From Isochrysis galbana (taxonomy: Eukaryota > Haptophyta > Isochrysidales > Isochrysidaceae): a stretch of 64,000 nt of DNA. The stretch spans positions 992,001 through 1,056,000 of the forward strand of contig CM030933.1 in assembly GCA_018136815.1 (NCBI GenBank), read 5' to 3'. The stretch's first letter is position 1, and the number at the start of each line of letters is the position of its first letter. The position numbers and the translations under genes are program-made. Positions 33,260-43,327 of the stretch are shown in pieces. The notes below the pieces were generated by a model, which saw only the letters and a list, made by a program, of their open reading frames with translations, ran no database searches and was not told the DNA's origin.

Positions 33260-34411
33260 TGGGTCGGGCAAGTTCAGGTTGTTGCGAGCCGAGCGAGCGA
33301 GTAGCGAGAGCGCAGAGGGCGCGGATAGATGTTGAGGAGGAAAAGTGTGAGTGAGATGGAGGGTGGAGGTGGCAAGCGTATCGAGTTCTTAGATTCAGGT
33401 ACGAGGACAGATCAGAGGCGGCGATGACGCAGTGACAGCAGCGACGGATCAGACCCCAACCACGAGCCAACACCTATCACCACTGCACTTCTCACACAAA
33501 CAACCACTATAACTATATCAAACGATAACAGACCCCGCCGTGACTCTGTAGTCCCAGACATGACTCGGCCCCATCGTGCGCCGGCGCACCGCCCGCGTAG
33601 CGACAGCAGCGCAGCTAGCGCGCGCAGCAGCAAGTGCAGCAGCCGCGCCCGCGCCAAGCTCCGAGCTCCGAGTCGGCCGTGGCGCCCGCGCCGAAGAGCA
33701 ACTCCCCACTTGGCCGTGCAGCTCCTCGCTCCTCGTGCGCGCGCACGCGCGGCACGTAAGAGTCAGTGGGTGCGTGGGTGCGTGGGCGCGTGGGTGCGTC
33801 GGTGCACCGTAGCTACACAGTACACAGTACACAGTACCGGCGGTGTGGTGTTAACCCGCTGATGGTACCAACACTTGCAGATTGAGGTGTTAACGCATGT
33901 GCCACACCTAGCCAATGGAGGTGTTAACGCAAAGTGGGTCAACGGGGGGAGAGGGAAGTGCCCCTGCTCTGCGCCTTGGGCATTGGGCATTGGCGCGATG
34001 CGCGATGGCGGCTGGCGGGAAGGCGCGCAATGATGTGAGAAGGAGCGGGGAGCGAGCGCGGGAGCGAGCGGAGAGGGAGGGGGAGCGGGAGGAGACGGCA
34101 GAGGGGGTCTGCGAGCGCGCCAGAGGGAGGGGGAGGGGGGAGGGGGAGGGGGACGCCCAGGGCAGGGGCAGGGGGACTGCCACACCTCTCATGACAGACC
34201 AGGCAAGGCTCCGTTCGGGATGAGATAGAGATAGACGTCTTTATTATAGGAACAGCTCATTTTATTACGTATCTATCGGTATCACCTCTTACTGTCTGTT
34301 TGCCGCCCCCCCAGCCCCCAGCCCCCGAGCCCCCCCCCCCCTCCTTCCGCTCCCTCCCCGCCCCCCCGCGCCTCGCGCCCACAAAGTGTTTTGTTTTTGG
34401 GGTTGGGGCGC
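33260..34411. other. Intergenic GC-rich DNA
   Basis: No gene recognised. The heptamer-containing word GAGGTGTTAACGCA or a close variant occurs three times between 33840 and 33932. A G-rich purine tract lies at 34050-34175. Confidence 0.45.
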
Positions 34412-34507
34412 AGACCATGCCCAAATATCCACCAAATATCCAAATGCCAAAAAATCCGCCCAAATATCCAAGAGATATATCCGGATATCTTGGCCTACCC
34501 CTAATAG
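34412..34507 (+). repeat. GGATATTTGGGC element, copy 3 of 5
   Basis: Here the repeated words read GCCCAAATATCC, opposite to copy 2, but the terminal block GGATATCTTGGCCTACCCCTAA is in the same direction. The core is therefore inverted relative to the end. Confidence 0.88.
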
Positions 34508-34518
34508 CCACTCGCTCT

Positions 34519-34700
34519 CGATGGCGCAAGAGGAATGAGACCATCGGGGGCCGGCTCACGCTCACGCCACCCGCCACCGAAAACCCCACATCCCGAGCCC
34601 CTAAGTAGAGCGCTCGAGGGGATGAGCCGCAAGGCAGAAGGCAAGAGGAGGGAGTGAGGAATCCGAGGAAGGGAGCAGGCTTGGCTGCGACATACCCTAT
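34519..34700 (+). repeat. SINE-like dispersed repeat, copy 2 of 3 (AGCCCCTA-GTAG family)
   Basis: TGGCGCAAGAGGAA, GAGCCCCTAAGTAGAGCGC, GAGCCGCAAGGCAGAAGGC and the terminal CTTGGCTGCGA match copies near 5281 and 45885. Confidence 0.65.
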
Positions 34701-35346
34701 TAGGGTTGCGCGCCTCTTGGTTTCCCTTCTGTGTAATGAATAAGTGGTAAGCCGGCCGGCCGGCCGGCGGGGCCTGCTGGCCCTATTATTTTCGGACGGC
34801 CGCTGGCCGCCCAAAAAAACCCAGCGAAAAACAAAAAGAAGCAGATGTTTTGGGCCTCCGAACAAACCCACTAGAGTACTCTAGAGTATTCCTGTGTTTC
34901 ACCTGTGGGGCCGTGACACGTGGAGAGGACCCAATCCCACACCACGTTTCTGTACAGACCAGGTCGGTCCGCTATTACAAAACTCACCATGGCACAATTG
35001 TATACTCTTGTATGTAAATCCCCTATATGCTGCGTGTGGGGGCGCCGCCCGGGCGCTCCCGCTCAAGAAGAGCTCCTCCTTTCCCCTTTTTCTCTCTTCT
35101 CTTTCTCCTCTTCTTCTCTTCTCCTCTCCCTCTCCCTCTCCCTCTCTCTTCGGCTCCCCCCTTCTTCTCTCCCCCCGCCTCGCTCGCTCTCTCTTTCTCC
35201 CTCTTCTCCTCCTTCCCCCTCCAATACTCTCCCCTTCCACTTCCCGCCGCACCCCCCTCTTTTCCTCCCTTCTTAACCTCCCTTCTCGCCGCTCCCCCTT
35301 TGCCCCCCCCCCCCCCCCCCACCCACCCCCTCCCATCGTTCGCCTG
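34701..35346 (+). promoter_or_regulatory. Upstream region of EH-PH gene with C/T-rich leader
   Basis: From 35060 to 35340 the coding strand is almost pure C and T, ending in a C run a few bases before the ATG. Actin has the same arrangement on its coding strand. A (CCGG)n-like palindrome, GCCGGCCGGCCGGCCGGC, sits at 34752-34770. No TATA box is assigned. Confidence 0.45.
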
Positions 35347-38300
35347 ATGGCCAGCGTATGGGATTTCTCAGCCGATGACACACGGCTCTACGAGCGCATG
35401 TTCAGCGCGGCCGATACTGGCCGCCGTGGCAGGGTGAGCTTTCTCCAGAGCCAGCTGCAGCGCTCGGGGCTTCCCGCTCTCACTCTCGACCAAATCTGGA
35501 GCCTCGCTGACACGGATGGAGACAAGGAGCTCACCCGGCCCGAGTACTATGCAGCCTGTCACCTTGTCATGCGCAACCTCAAGCTCAAGACACCCGTCCC
35601 TGCTGCGCTGCCAGCCGACCTTGCCGCAGCCGCTGCCAGGGCTGCCGGAGCACCTTTACCGACTGCCACGACCGCCTGGGATGTCTCCTTTAGCTCGCCC
35701 ACGCCCTCAGCTCAGCTGGCGCCGTTTGGACAGTTCAGCGCTGACAAGGCGGCAGAGACGGCTCGCATTGTGGCGGAGAGGGCGGCCGCACAGCAGGCAG
35801 AAGAAGCCGCGCGTGCGGAGGCTGCGCGCGCAGCTGAGCAGGCGGCGGCGGAGGCCGCTCGTCACGTAGAGGAAATGGCAGTTGCGGAGCGCGCGGCGGC
35901 TGCAGAGCGGGTCGCCGCCGGGCGCGCAGATGCCAAGCATGCCGTGTCAGAAAAGGCGGGGGAGGAGCGTGCAGTGGCGGAGCGCTCGCAGATGCAAATG
36001 CCTCAGCCGAATCTTTTCAGCTCCGGCTTCGATCCTTCCTCTGATTGGGGGGCGGGTGCTGCGCCAAGCTTTGCGTCCAATATGGCCAAGCCTCTAGATG
36101 ACTCGTTTTCTGGTTCCACCGGGACCCATGTCTTTGGTAGCGCAACTGATTGCTTGCCCTCGAAGGCTAGCGCGTCAGCGAGCGATGGAGCAAACAGCAA
36201 AGCTAATGCGGACGCCTTCAGCGCTCTGGCGCCGACGGGCACGCTTTCCCGGGAGGTGCTACTTTCGCTCCTTGCCGGCGTATGGCAAGGTGCGGCTCCC
36301 GCCCCGTCGATGATGCCCGTGAGTTCTCTGCAAGCATGGGCAGCCGGTCCCGACTTGGATCGGAGTACCTTTGCGAGCATAGCAAACGCGGCGGTGCAAC
36401 TGCTGCAGACCGGCACTATTGGACAAGGCGTGCACTACATGGAACCAAGCAATCGCGTAGCCACGGGCCAGCATACGGCACGTGGGAATGGGGGCATGAG
36501 GGATGTGGCGATGCCAGCTGATTCTGCTCATTCGGGCCAAATGCATAACACGACTGATGCCTTGTCTTCATTTGCAGCCTCGGCCACAGCCGCCCTTTCG
36601 AGTGCGTCGTGCTGTGCGCCGATGACAGGTGGCGCGACGACTAGCAAAACGGCTGGCGGGATGGACTCTACTTGTGGAGGTGACATGGGAATTGCCGCGC
36701 GCAGTAAGGTGGCAGCTGGGATGCTCCTTGACGGGATGGACTCAAGTATCGGTAGCAACGGCGTGGGAGGCGGAGGCTTACATAGCAGCCCGGCATGCGA
36801 GATGGGAGCTGGCCCCGACGAGGGCAGGGAGAGTTTGTCGAGTCGTGGAAACGGCTCTGGCATGAGCGCTGGCATGGATACCTTCAGAGGGTTGAGCGGA
36901 TGTATGCATGGCGGTATGGGAGCTGGTATGAGCAGCGGAATTCAAACAGGTCCGGTGGGTAGTGGAATCGAGGGGATTGGTACAACCTGGAATGAAGTGG
37001 CAGGGGTTAGCGTCGGCTACAGCACTGGCAGCAACGCCGCTTTTGGACATGGCATAGGTAGCGGTATGAACGAGGCTATTGGGTGTGGAGTTGGGAATGC
37101 GACGGGCGGTGGAGTCAACGGCGTGGGCGGAAGTTGTTACCGAGCTGGCAATTTGGGGCAGATGGCTGGCGCTCAGGTGCAAACCAAGGCCGACGCGTTC
37201 TCCGACTTGGGTCCCAAGTTTGGCGGAGCGGTCCCGTCCAGTGGTCACGTGCAAGCCAACGCGTTCTCCGACTTGTGTCCTAATTTCGTCGAAGCGGCCC
37301 CTGCAGGAGCTCAGGTGCAAGCCAGCATAGACGCCTTCTCCGATTTCCGTCCCCATTTGGGCGCGGCACCCCCGGCTGCTGCTCTCTGTGGACAGTCGAT
37401 AATCCACCCTTCCAACTTCTCTATGCCGCAGATCTCGGCTGCACCCTTCGTGTCGACGGGCATTAGCGATGGAGGCATAGGACTAAGCAACAGCACTCCA
37501 TTTTCTGGCCATCCTAGTGCGGGTCTAAATCCGAATGCTGGATTCGACGGAGGCCCCTCTGCACTGGGAGCTGCGTTTGACGATGCGTCCAACACCTCAT
37601 GTTGCTATGGCCATAGCCAACCAGTTGTTGACGCACCCTCGTCGGGACATCATGCCTGCGCCTGCAATGGTGGCGCAACAACTTTCGACCATGCTGCCAC
37701 ACGTCCTTCCCTTGAGGCGAATGGTGTATTTAGCCATGCCCATGGCGCGTCGGATACCCACATGTTTCCTAGCGCGTCTGAGTCCGCCTTCGCTCTGCGG
37801 CATGCGCAAGTGGCAGATTTTGGATCTGCGAATCCTTGTGACGTTGGCGGAAGCTCGTATGGCACCAACAACTCTGTTGGAATGGACGCGTGGGACAGCG
37901 GTATGAGCGCCGGGAACTTTTGCTACCATAGGCCTGGCTGCAGCTCGGGGTGCGAGAACTCGCCCGCTGGGCACCAAGCGTTCCAGAGCGAGTACAACGA
38001 TAGCACACAGCAATTCGGCGGTGGTGCCCTGGGGGCCACAGCCTCTCCCACACCAGCACCGATGGCCGGAGGCCTCCAGTATGCGCCAGGTGCGACTGCG
38101 GATTTCGGCATCAGCTTTGCAGCGGCGCCAGCGCCGTCAGCACCGCATGTGTTCGGCGCGAGCTTCGGCGCCGATCCACAGTCCACATTCGACAGCGGTT
38201 TCGGCTTGAGCGTACCGAGCCCGGCGCCTGCTCCTACGGCTGGAGGTTTTGGGGCTCTCGATCAATCCGATTTCATGGCTGCTTTCAGTGGAGGTGCCGG

Positions 38301-39285
38301 CGACTCTTCTTCCGGCAATATCGCGGCAAGCGCAGCCTTCTCCTCGACGTTCGACGATGACTTCACCAGCAAGCCTCTGCCACCACCGCCGCCGGCTCCC
38401 GCGCCTGCACTGCCGCCATCGCAGCGACAGTCACCATCGCAACCTCGCTTGGCGTCGTCAGGGGCCATTTCCCCCATGACAGTTGCAGAATTCTCGCAGT
38501 ACCATAGCCTTTTTGAGTCAATCGCAGGAGGGGCGCCAGTCACACGCTTTCAAGCCAACGACGTCTTCTCGCGCGCGCAATTGCCGTCGGACGAAGTAGA
38601 CTACATTTGGGTGATAAACGACGTCGACATGGACGGAAAGTTGAACGGCGACGAATTCGCTATTGCGCTACATATCGCCGCCGCGCGATACAGGGGCGCC
38701 CCGCTACCCGAGGAGAAGCCAAATGGCCTGTTGCCGTTGGAGGTGGCAGCCCAAGCGAGGGCCTCGAGCAGCTCACTTGCGTCATCGTGCGGCTCAGGCG
38801 GCATGGGCGAGAGCTCTCGGAGCTCATCGAGCGCACACAGCCGGTGGCGAATGGGCGGTAGCTCCTCCAAGCACGGAGCAGCAAGAGCAAAGAGCCCGAG
38901 GGGTGACGCTGGCGGCATGGACTACGACCGTTCGAGAGGCTTTGGCGGCGGCGGCGGTAGCGGCCAGTCGCGCTCCGGCATGTTGCGGCATCAGAACAAG
39001 TCTCGATGGTGCGTGCTTTCGGGAGGCTACTTTAGCGTGTTCAAGGCACAAAATGATAAGACCCCGCTGATCCAACTGAGTCTTCGAGTCGATGTGCAGC
39101 GCCTTTGGCAATCCAACATGAATACGTTCAGCCTGATACTCGACCCCAACCGTCCGGGTGCAAAGCCCAAAAAGACGTCCGCCGTCGGCCCACCAGAAAA
39201 GCTCGAGTTTACCGCCGATGTGCCGAGTGATCTGACGGGTTGGGTGGAGGCACTGCAATTAGCGATTGCCATGAGCAAAAGTTGA
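35347..39285 (+). CDS. EH-EH-PH domain protein (Eps15/intersectin-like endocytic scaffold), intronless
   Basis: The ATG at 35347 starts the first EH domain and is preceded by C/T-rich sequence; the frame gives 1312 aa. EH1 spans about residues 8-90, with a complete EF-hand loop from D55 to E66. A charged Ala/Glu coiled coil covers about 130-218. A long Gly/Met/Ser/Ala-rich middle follows, with repeated DAFSDL-x-P-x-(F/L) motifs near 615-665. EH2 starts near 1044, with an EF loop from D1092 to E1103. A PH domain fills about 1211-1312 (RWCVLSGGYFSVFK, then LEFTADVPSDLTGWVEAL). EH domains bind NPF-type peptides on endocytic adaptors and PH domains bind phosphoinositides, so a membrane-traffic scaffold is likely. 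The two EH domains flanking a long low-complexity middle and the C-terminal PH domain are unusual. Confidence 0.9.
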   Translation: MASVWDFSADDTRLYERMFSAADTGRRGRVSFLQSQLQRSGLPALTLDQIWSLADTDGDKELTRPEYYAACHLVMRNLKLKTPVPAALPADLAAAAARAAGAPLPTATTAWDVSFSSPTPSAQLAPFGQFSADKAAETARIVAERAAAQQAEEAARAEAARAAEQAAAEAARHVEEMAVAERAAAAERVAAGRADAKHAVSEKAGEERAVAERSQMQMPQPNLFSSGFDPSSDWGAGAAPSFASNMAKPLDDSFSGSTGTHVFGSATDCLPSKASASASDGANSKANADAFSALAPTGTLSREVLLSLLAGVWQGAAPAPSMMPVSSLQAWAAGPDLDRSTFASIANAAVQLLQTGTIGQGVHYMEPSNRVATGQHTARGNGGMRDVAMPADSAHSGQMHNTTDALSSFAASATAALSSASCCAPMTGGATTSKTAGGMDSTCGGDMGIAARSKVAAGMLLDGMDSSIGSNGVGGGGLHSSPACEMGAGPDEGRESLSSRGNGSGMSAGMDTFRGLSGCMHGGMGAGMSSGIQTGPVGSGIEGIGTTWNEVAGVSVGYSTGSNAAFGHGIGSGMNEAIGCGVGNATGGGVNGVGGSCYRAGNLGQMAGAQVQTKADAFSDLGPKFGGAVPSSGHVQANAFSDLCPNFVEAAPAGAQVQASIDAFSDFRPHLGAAPPAAALCGQSIIHPSNFSMPQISAAPFVSTGISDGGIGLSNSTPFSGHPSAGLNPNAGFDGGPSALGAAFDDASNTSCCYGHSQPVVDAPSSGHHACACNGGATTFDHAATRPSLEANGVFSHAHGASDTHMFPSASESAFALRHAQVADFGSANPCDVGGSSYGTNNSVGMDAWDSGMSAGNFCYHRPGCSSGCENSPAGHQAFQSEYNDSTQQFGGGALGATASPTPAPMAGGLQYAPGATADFGISFAAAPAPSAPHVFGASFGADPQSTFDSGFGLSVPSPAPAPTAGGFGALDQSDFMAAFSGGAGDSSSGNIAASAAFSSTFDDDFTSKPLPPPPPAPAPALPPSQRQSPSQPRLASSGAISPMTVAEFSQYHSLFESIAGGAPVTRFQANDVFSRAQLPSDEVDYIWVINDVDMDGKLNGDEFAIALHIAAARYRGAPLPEEKPNGLLPLEVAAQARASSSSLASSCGSGGMGESSRSSSSAHSRWRMGGSSSKHGAARAKSPRGDAGGMDYDRSRGFGGGGGSGQSRSGMLRHQNKSRWCVLSGGYFSVFKAQNDKTPLIQLSLRVDVQRLWQSNMNTFSLILDPNRPGAKPKKTSAVGPPEKLEFTADVPSDLTGWVEALQLAIAMSKS

Positions 39286-39419
39286 AGTGGGCGCGTCTTG
39301 GAGAACGCCCAATACTTACATAGGTCACGCCCACGCGATGCGCGTACATATAGGCATGCCCGTGCGTATCGAATTACAACATACATTGACCTTTTAATGG
39401 TACGCGCTACATTCAATAG
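39286..39419. other. 3' flank of EH-PH gene
   Basis: AT-richer sequence that probably contains the 3' UTR; no poly(A) signal could be assigned. Confidence 0.35.
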
Positions 39420-39515
39420 TAGTATAAGTATAACAACGCAACCTTGTTATTAAATATGAGTTCACAAAACTTTGCTTCATGGTTCATGGCGGCCTGTAAG
39501 AAGGCTCAACTTGAG
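39420..39515 (+). repeat. Direct repeat pair, left copy
   Basis: AAGTATAACAA-GCAACCTTGT, TATTAAATATGA and TTCACAAAACT-TGCTTCAT recur at 40468-40565 with about ten differences. The pair flanks roughly 950 bp that contain another dispersed repeat. Confidence 0.88.
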
Positions 39516-39540
39516 CCCCCCCCCCCCCCCTTCCCGTTTT

Positions 39541-39893
39541 TGGTACGCTGTCGTATTCCATACGATGACAGACTTTTACTTCTAACCGGTGGTTTATTTT
39601 AAGCCTCAAGGTCTCGTCGGCGACATTCTACCCCTTCTCTTACTTTCTTTCGATGTCATCAAACGTTCCACGACTGTCTTCCGTCTTCTCTTCATGCATC
39701 GTTTGTAGTCTTCCGTCTTCTCTTCGTATATCGGCGGTAGCTCCACAGCGAGGTCTGCTCTCGTTGTTCCGACTTCTCTGTTTCGCATGTCTGTGCGCCG
39801 ATGAGTTGCCTTGGTGCCGACGCTTGACAGTCCGCCCTGAGTGTGATTAGTTTTCGCCCTGTTTGGTTTAGTTCGTGTGTGTCTGTGTGACGA
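39541..39893 (+). repeat. Dispersed repeat, inverted copy of 17665-17975
   Basis: See the copy at 17665. Here the element lies inside the interval bounded by the 39420/40468 direct repeats. Confidence 0.88.
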
Positions 39894-40467
39894 GGGGCCT
39901 TTTTGAGTCCCTGCGTTGTAGTCTCTCGTGTCTACCTTGGACCTAAGAAGCTCTCATTCTCCTTCTCTCTCTTCCTCTAGCTCGCTAGCTAGCCTCGGCC
40001 CTACCCTCCAACGCCGCGCGTTGTGAGCCTCCGAACCTCCGTCTCTCTTCTCGTCCCTCGCACTCGATGGTAGAAGTTGTCAGACCCGACTTCTACTATG
40101 ACCTCTCAGACATATTCCCGCAAGCAACCACCTACGACTCCTTCACGGCCGCGTCAGCTGCCCTTGCGCGCGCCCCCGTGTGTTTCCCGCGTTTTCTCTC
40201 GGCCCAGGGTTCCGAGAGTCGCGCCCATGGCCGCACTCCCTGCGGGGCTCTGGGCTCTGGGCGAGCTCTCTCGACCGCCGTCGCCCCAGGCTCGTGTGAG
40301 CGGTGCTCCCGCCGGTGCCATGCCTCCCTCCAGTCCCAGCGCTCCCTGTGCTCAGCCCTCCGTGAGCACGGTCGCCCCTGGAGAGCCCCATTCCCTGTCT
40401 CAACTATCATTAGAGCCCCAGTCCACTGCCACAGCCACAGCCACTCCACTCCGCCAGTCACACAATA
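39894..40467. other. Unassigned DNA between repeats
   Basis: Overlapping frames on both strands are open around 40070-40460 because of GC-rich composition. No product is recognised. Confidence 0.4.
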
Positions 40468-40565
40468 GCACTACAAGTATAACAATGCAACCTTGTTATT
40501 AAATATGATTTCACAAAACTCTGCTTCATACTTCATAACCTGTCAGAAGGTTCAACTTGGGCCCA
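40468..40565 (+). repeat. Direct repeat pair, right copy
   Basis: Partner of 39420-39515. Its right end abuts the composite GGTCTGGG repeat at about 40562. Confidence 0.88.
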
Positions 40566-40787
40566 TCGGGGGCAGTGGAGGCTGGGGACGTTCAGCCCCT
40601 GGCCCTCTGCCTGCCTCTCCCACGCTCGCCTCGCTCCTCGCTGGCCATGGGAGCCGCCCAGAGGCCCTTGTGTGCCTGGCGACCTGGGACAGAGGGGGAG
40701 TCAGCTCGAGGGCAGGCCCAATGCGGGCGTGGGAGTGTGGCTCGAGGCCCGCGCCCACTAGGGGTCTGGGCCAGAATGATGATTGAG
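40562..40787 (+). repeat. Composite dispersed repeat, left half (family with copies at 57940-58187 and 59925-60250)
   Basis: GGGGGCAGTGGAGGCTGGGG, CGCCCAGAGGCCC, GTGTGCCTGGCGACC, GGGAGTGTGGCTCG and CGCCCACTAGGGGTCTGGG match 59930-60120. The right half of the same element resumes at about 41798 after an insertion. Confidence 0.88.
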
Positions 40788-41797
40788 ACCAAAAGCGTTC
40801 AATTATCCCCATCCCTGCTAACACCTTTCGTTGTCACCTGGAGGTTACTTGACTCAACTTGACACTTCACATGTTGAAACCCACACGTGGTCTGACTCCA
40901 TTCACTCGACTTGGGGCAGGGTCGATATCTCGTTGAAATCCACGATCAACGTCTCACACCAAAGAGCACTGATGAGCAAACAGCAAGTTTCGTCACACGT
41001 CTATATGGAGGGGACGAGGAAGGGTGAGCAGTTGCCCTGCAGTTGAGCAGTTCCCTGCATGTTGAGCAGTTCCCTGCAGTCCGCCCCGCCGCCCCCCCCC
41101 CTGCCGCCCACCCACCCCGCGTTACCTACCAGCCCCCCCCCCCCCCCACCAGCCCTGCCCCCCCCCCCCCCCACCAGCCCTCCCCCCCCCCTACCAGCCC
41201 TCCCCCCTCCCCTCTCTCCCTTCAGAGCCCTCCTCTCCCCTGTCGCCCTCCCCCGTGTTACCAGAATCGCGATGGCCTCCTCTTCTGTGAAGCGTCCTAT
41301 GGAACCATACGGAGTGCCGGTGATTGAACGCTTTTCCATGCGGTGGGGGTGATGGCGATTGAACGCGTTCCACGTGTAGGCTGATGGTGATTGAACGCTT
41401 TTCTATGCTGTGGGTGATGGTGATTGAGCGCTTCTCGCCTTTTTTCTATGCTGTGGGTGATGGTGATTGAGCGCTTCTCGCCTGAGTGAATCAAGGGCGT
41501 CAAGTAAATTTCGCGACAGTTTGGACGTGAGGGGCCGTCCGCATAGCGTTTTTGTATGTAACTAACGTTGGTGTGATTACAGTGGGAGAAAAATGACGTG
41601 TGGGTTGGATAGCTACCCTCATGATCCCCACGATCTTCCGCGATTGAACGCTTTTCCATGTGTAGGTTGATGGTGATTGAACGCTTTTCCATGCGGTGGG
41701 GGTGATGGCGATTGAACGCGTTCCACGTGTAGGCTGATGGTGATTGAACGCTTTTCTATGCTGTGGGTGATGGTGATTGAGCGCTTCTCGCCTTGCC
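40788..41797 (+). mobile_element. Candidate nonautonomous DNA transposon (about 1 kb) with inverted ends and subterminal repeats
   Basis: It separates two halves of the composite repeat that are contiguous elsewhere. The left end reads GACCAAAAGCGTTCAATTATC. The reverse complement of the right end reads GGCGAGAAGCGCTCAATCACC, about 15 of 21 identical. The right part holds around ten copies of GATTGA(A/G)CGC-TT-TC. Other contents are a C-run-rich segment (41085-41220) and unique sequence with no transposase frame. The target-site duplication could not be read with confidence. Foldback or MITE-like is the best description; this is inference from the interrupted host repeat and the inverted ends. 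Confidence 0.65.
41318..41797 (+). repeat. GATTGAACGCTTTTC subterminal repeat array
   Basis: A 150-160 bp block (GATTGAACGCTTTTCCATGC, GGTGGGGGTGATGGCGATTG, CACGTGTAGGCTGATGG, CTATGCTGTGGGTGATGG) occurs at 41320-41480 and again at 41670-41795. Each block contains four or five copies of the 15-mer. About 150 bp of unrelated sequence separates the blocks. Confidence 0.92.
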
Positions 41798-41925
41798 CAA
41801 CGCCCCTGCCCTCTGGCCAGGGGCTGGGGTTGATTGTACGTACGGGCCTAACCCGGGGGGTGTCCGCGATGGAGTGAGGGGGGCGCGAGGCCCCCATTGA
41901 CCCCCACTTATAAAAGCAGGTTGCC
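41798..41925 (+). repeat. Composite dispersed repeat, right half
   Basis: CCCCTGCCCTCTGG, CAGGGGCTGGGGTTGA, GGGGGGTGTCCGCGATGGAG, GCGCGAGGCCCCCATTG and CCCCCACTTATAAAAG match 60130-60250 and the reverse complement of 57940-58060. Confidence 0.9.
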
Positions 41926-42154
41926 CATTACCCCGTATAATAACAGTATAGGTGTTGTCGCCAATGATTCTCCCTTGAAGTGGCTTGCCTACTGCCTACA
42001 CAAACTGGCATGCAGTGAGGCTGCACCGGCAAAATCTCCCGCGTGAGCTCTTTGGTCCTTTCAGTGATCTAACTAAGAGCATCTCAGAGATCCTTTGCAC
42101 GTGATAGTTTGCTGAGGGCACGCTGTGCCGGATGATCTTCGATGTCCAAGGCCC
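41926..42154. other. 3' flank of the next gene
   Basis: No structure recognised. Confidence 0.35.
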
Positions 42155-43327
42155 TCATTGCACAACACCCTCCGGCAAGTCAGGCAAGTTCGGCATTTTG
42201 GGTAGTTGATTCGCAAAGTCTGGTGATAGCCAGCTGAGAGGATCCGGTATTACCACCATCGCGTCACCGAGATGCTCCTTGGTGAGATTAATGTACTCAT
42301 AGGTAACGAGAGGACCAGATTGCACCTTCGTGGGGGGGATTCCATTCGGGAGCACACAGCAGCCGAACATGCACCAAAAGAAGCCCGGCAAGCCCGTGGG
42401 TTTCGGCTTTCCATCGCCACTGACGTCGCTGATGTGTAGCTGCCGTAATTTGAGCACGATATCATTGAATCCGGGCCCATCAGTAGCATCTGCGCGTGTC
42501 TCTTCCTTCCGCGGTGCTTCACCACCAATCGGCTGCCATTCCACGTCAACCACGGCAGAGAGCGAGGTCTTGAACTTCGATGCTTTTACGGAAGACATCG
42601 GCGGGATGCACATTGATCGGTATGTTACAGTCGTGGACAAGTGCTCGTGGGTTTCAAAGATGACAAATATGCGGAGCTGCATCTTCAGCTTGTCCTCGCC
42701 TGCACAGGAGATGTCGCAAAGTCAACAGCCGAGCATTGCCGCATAGCTTGCCCGTGAGGATTGCTGCCTCTGTGCACACCAATGCGTGTGCGATGTGGAC
42801 CAGCCATCCACGTGGTACTCACCTTTCGCAGCCTTGACGATAGACTCATCCTCGATGTCAATCTTCTCCACCTTGAGCTCGACAATATCACCCAACACCG
42901 GCCCTTCGCCCGGTGCGGTCCCATCGGTGTGCGAGAAGTGGACTGTGATGGAGCCAAGCCCACTCAGCGGGAATGTGAGGTATTTGCTGGGGTCCTTGGC
43001 GAGCGGTTTGAGCGCTTGGTTGACAACCTTGAGGAGAAGCCCCGATGCCCGCGCCGCATCCAGCACGAGCGTCACCTCCACCGCGATGAGCTTCTTGATC
43101 TCATGCCACACACCGAGTGCTGCGCCGTGCAGAAGGTCACTAATCGCATTCACCGCACTGTCTGCTGCGCCCAGCGCAGCGCCCGCGGCGCCTGCGATGG
43201 CGCCGGCCAAGTCGAAATCAATCAGATTGCCCCGTGCGCTCATCTCGCGCGCCCGCGCCTCGCCTCGCCTCGCCGCGACGTACCGCGCTGACGGCGGCCT
43301 GCACTGCGGCACCGCATTGTTCGCCAT
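42155..43327 (-). CDS. Unrecognised two-exon protein with Gly/Ala-rich N-terminus
   Basis: Exons 43327-42823 and 42699-42155 join in phase 1 (AAAG|gtgagt and CTGTGCAG|GC), giving 349 aa. An alternative start at 43243 (MSARGNLIDF) removes 28 residues and may be the real one. After the start comes an Ala/Gly-rich amphipathic segment (AGAIAGAAGAALGAADSAV). Next are long hydrophobic/charged strands (LTFPLSGLGSITVHFSHTDG and VELKVEKIDIEDES, then KLKMQLRIFVIFETHEHLST). A Cys- and Pro-containing loop (FFWCMFGCCVLPNG) and a Pro/Leu-rich tail follow. The beta-rich centre looks like a lipid-binding or adhesion-type fold, but this is a guess. No family assigned; no signal peptide is clear. Confidence 0.65.

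Noticed and set aside
32604-33335. 243-aa plus-strand frame
   Set aside because: It begins in a GGATATTTGGGC element and passes through a GATTGCAACTCATCACAC repeat; no protein family is recognisable.
34257-34871. 204-aa minus-strand frame
   Set aside because: It runs across two different dispersed repeats and has no domain; the frame is accidental.
41318-41797. CRISPR-like appearance of the GATTGAACGC array
   Set aside because: Spacing is irregular, the intervening sequence is itself repeated, and the genome is eukaryotic.
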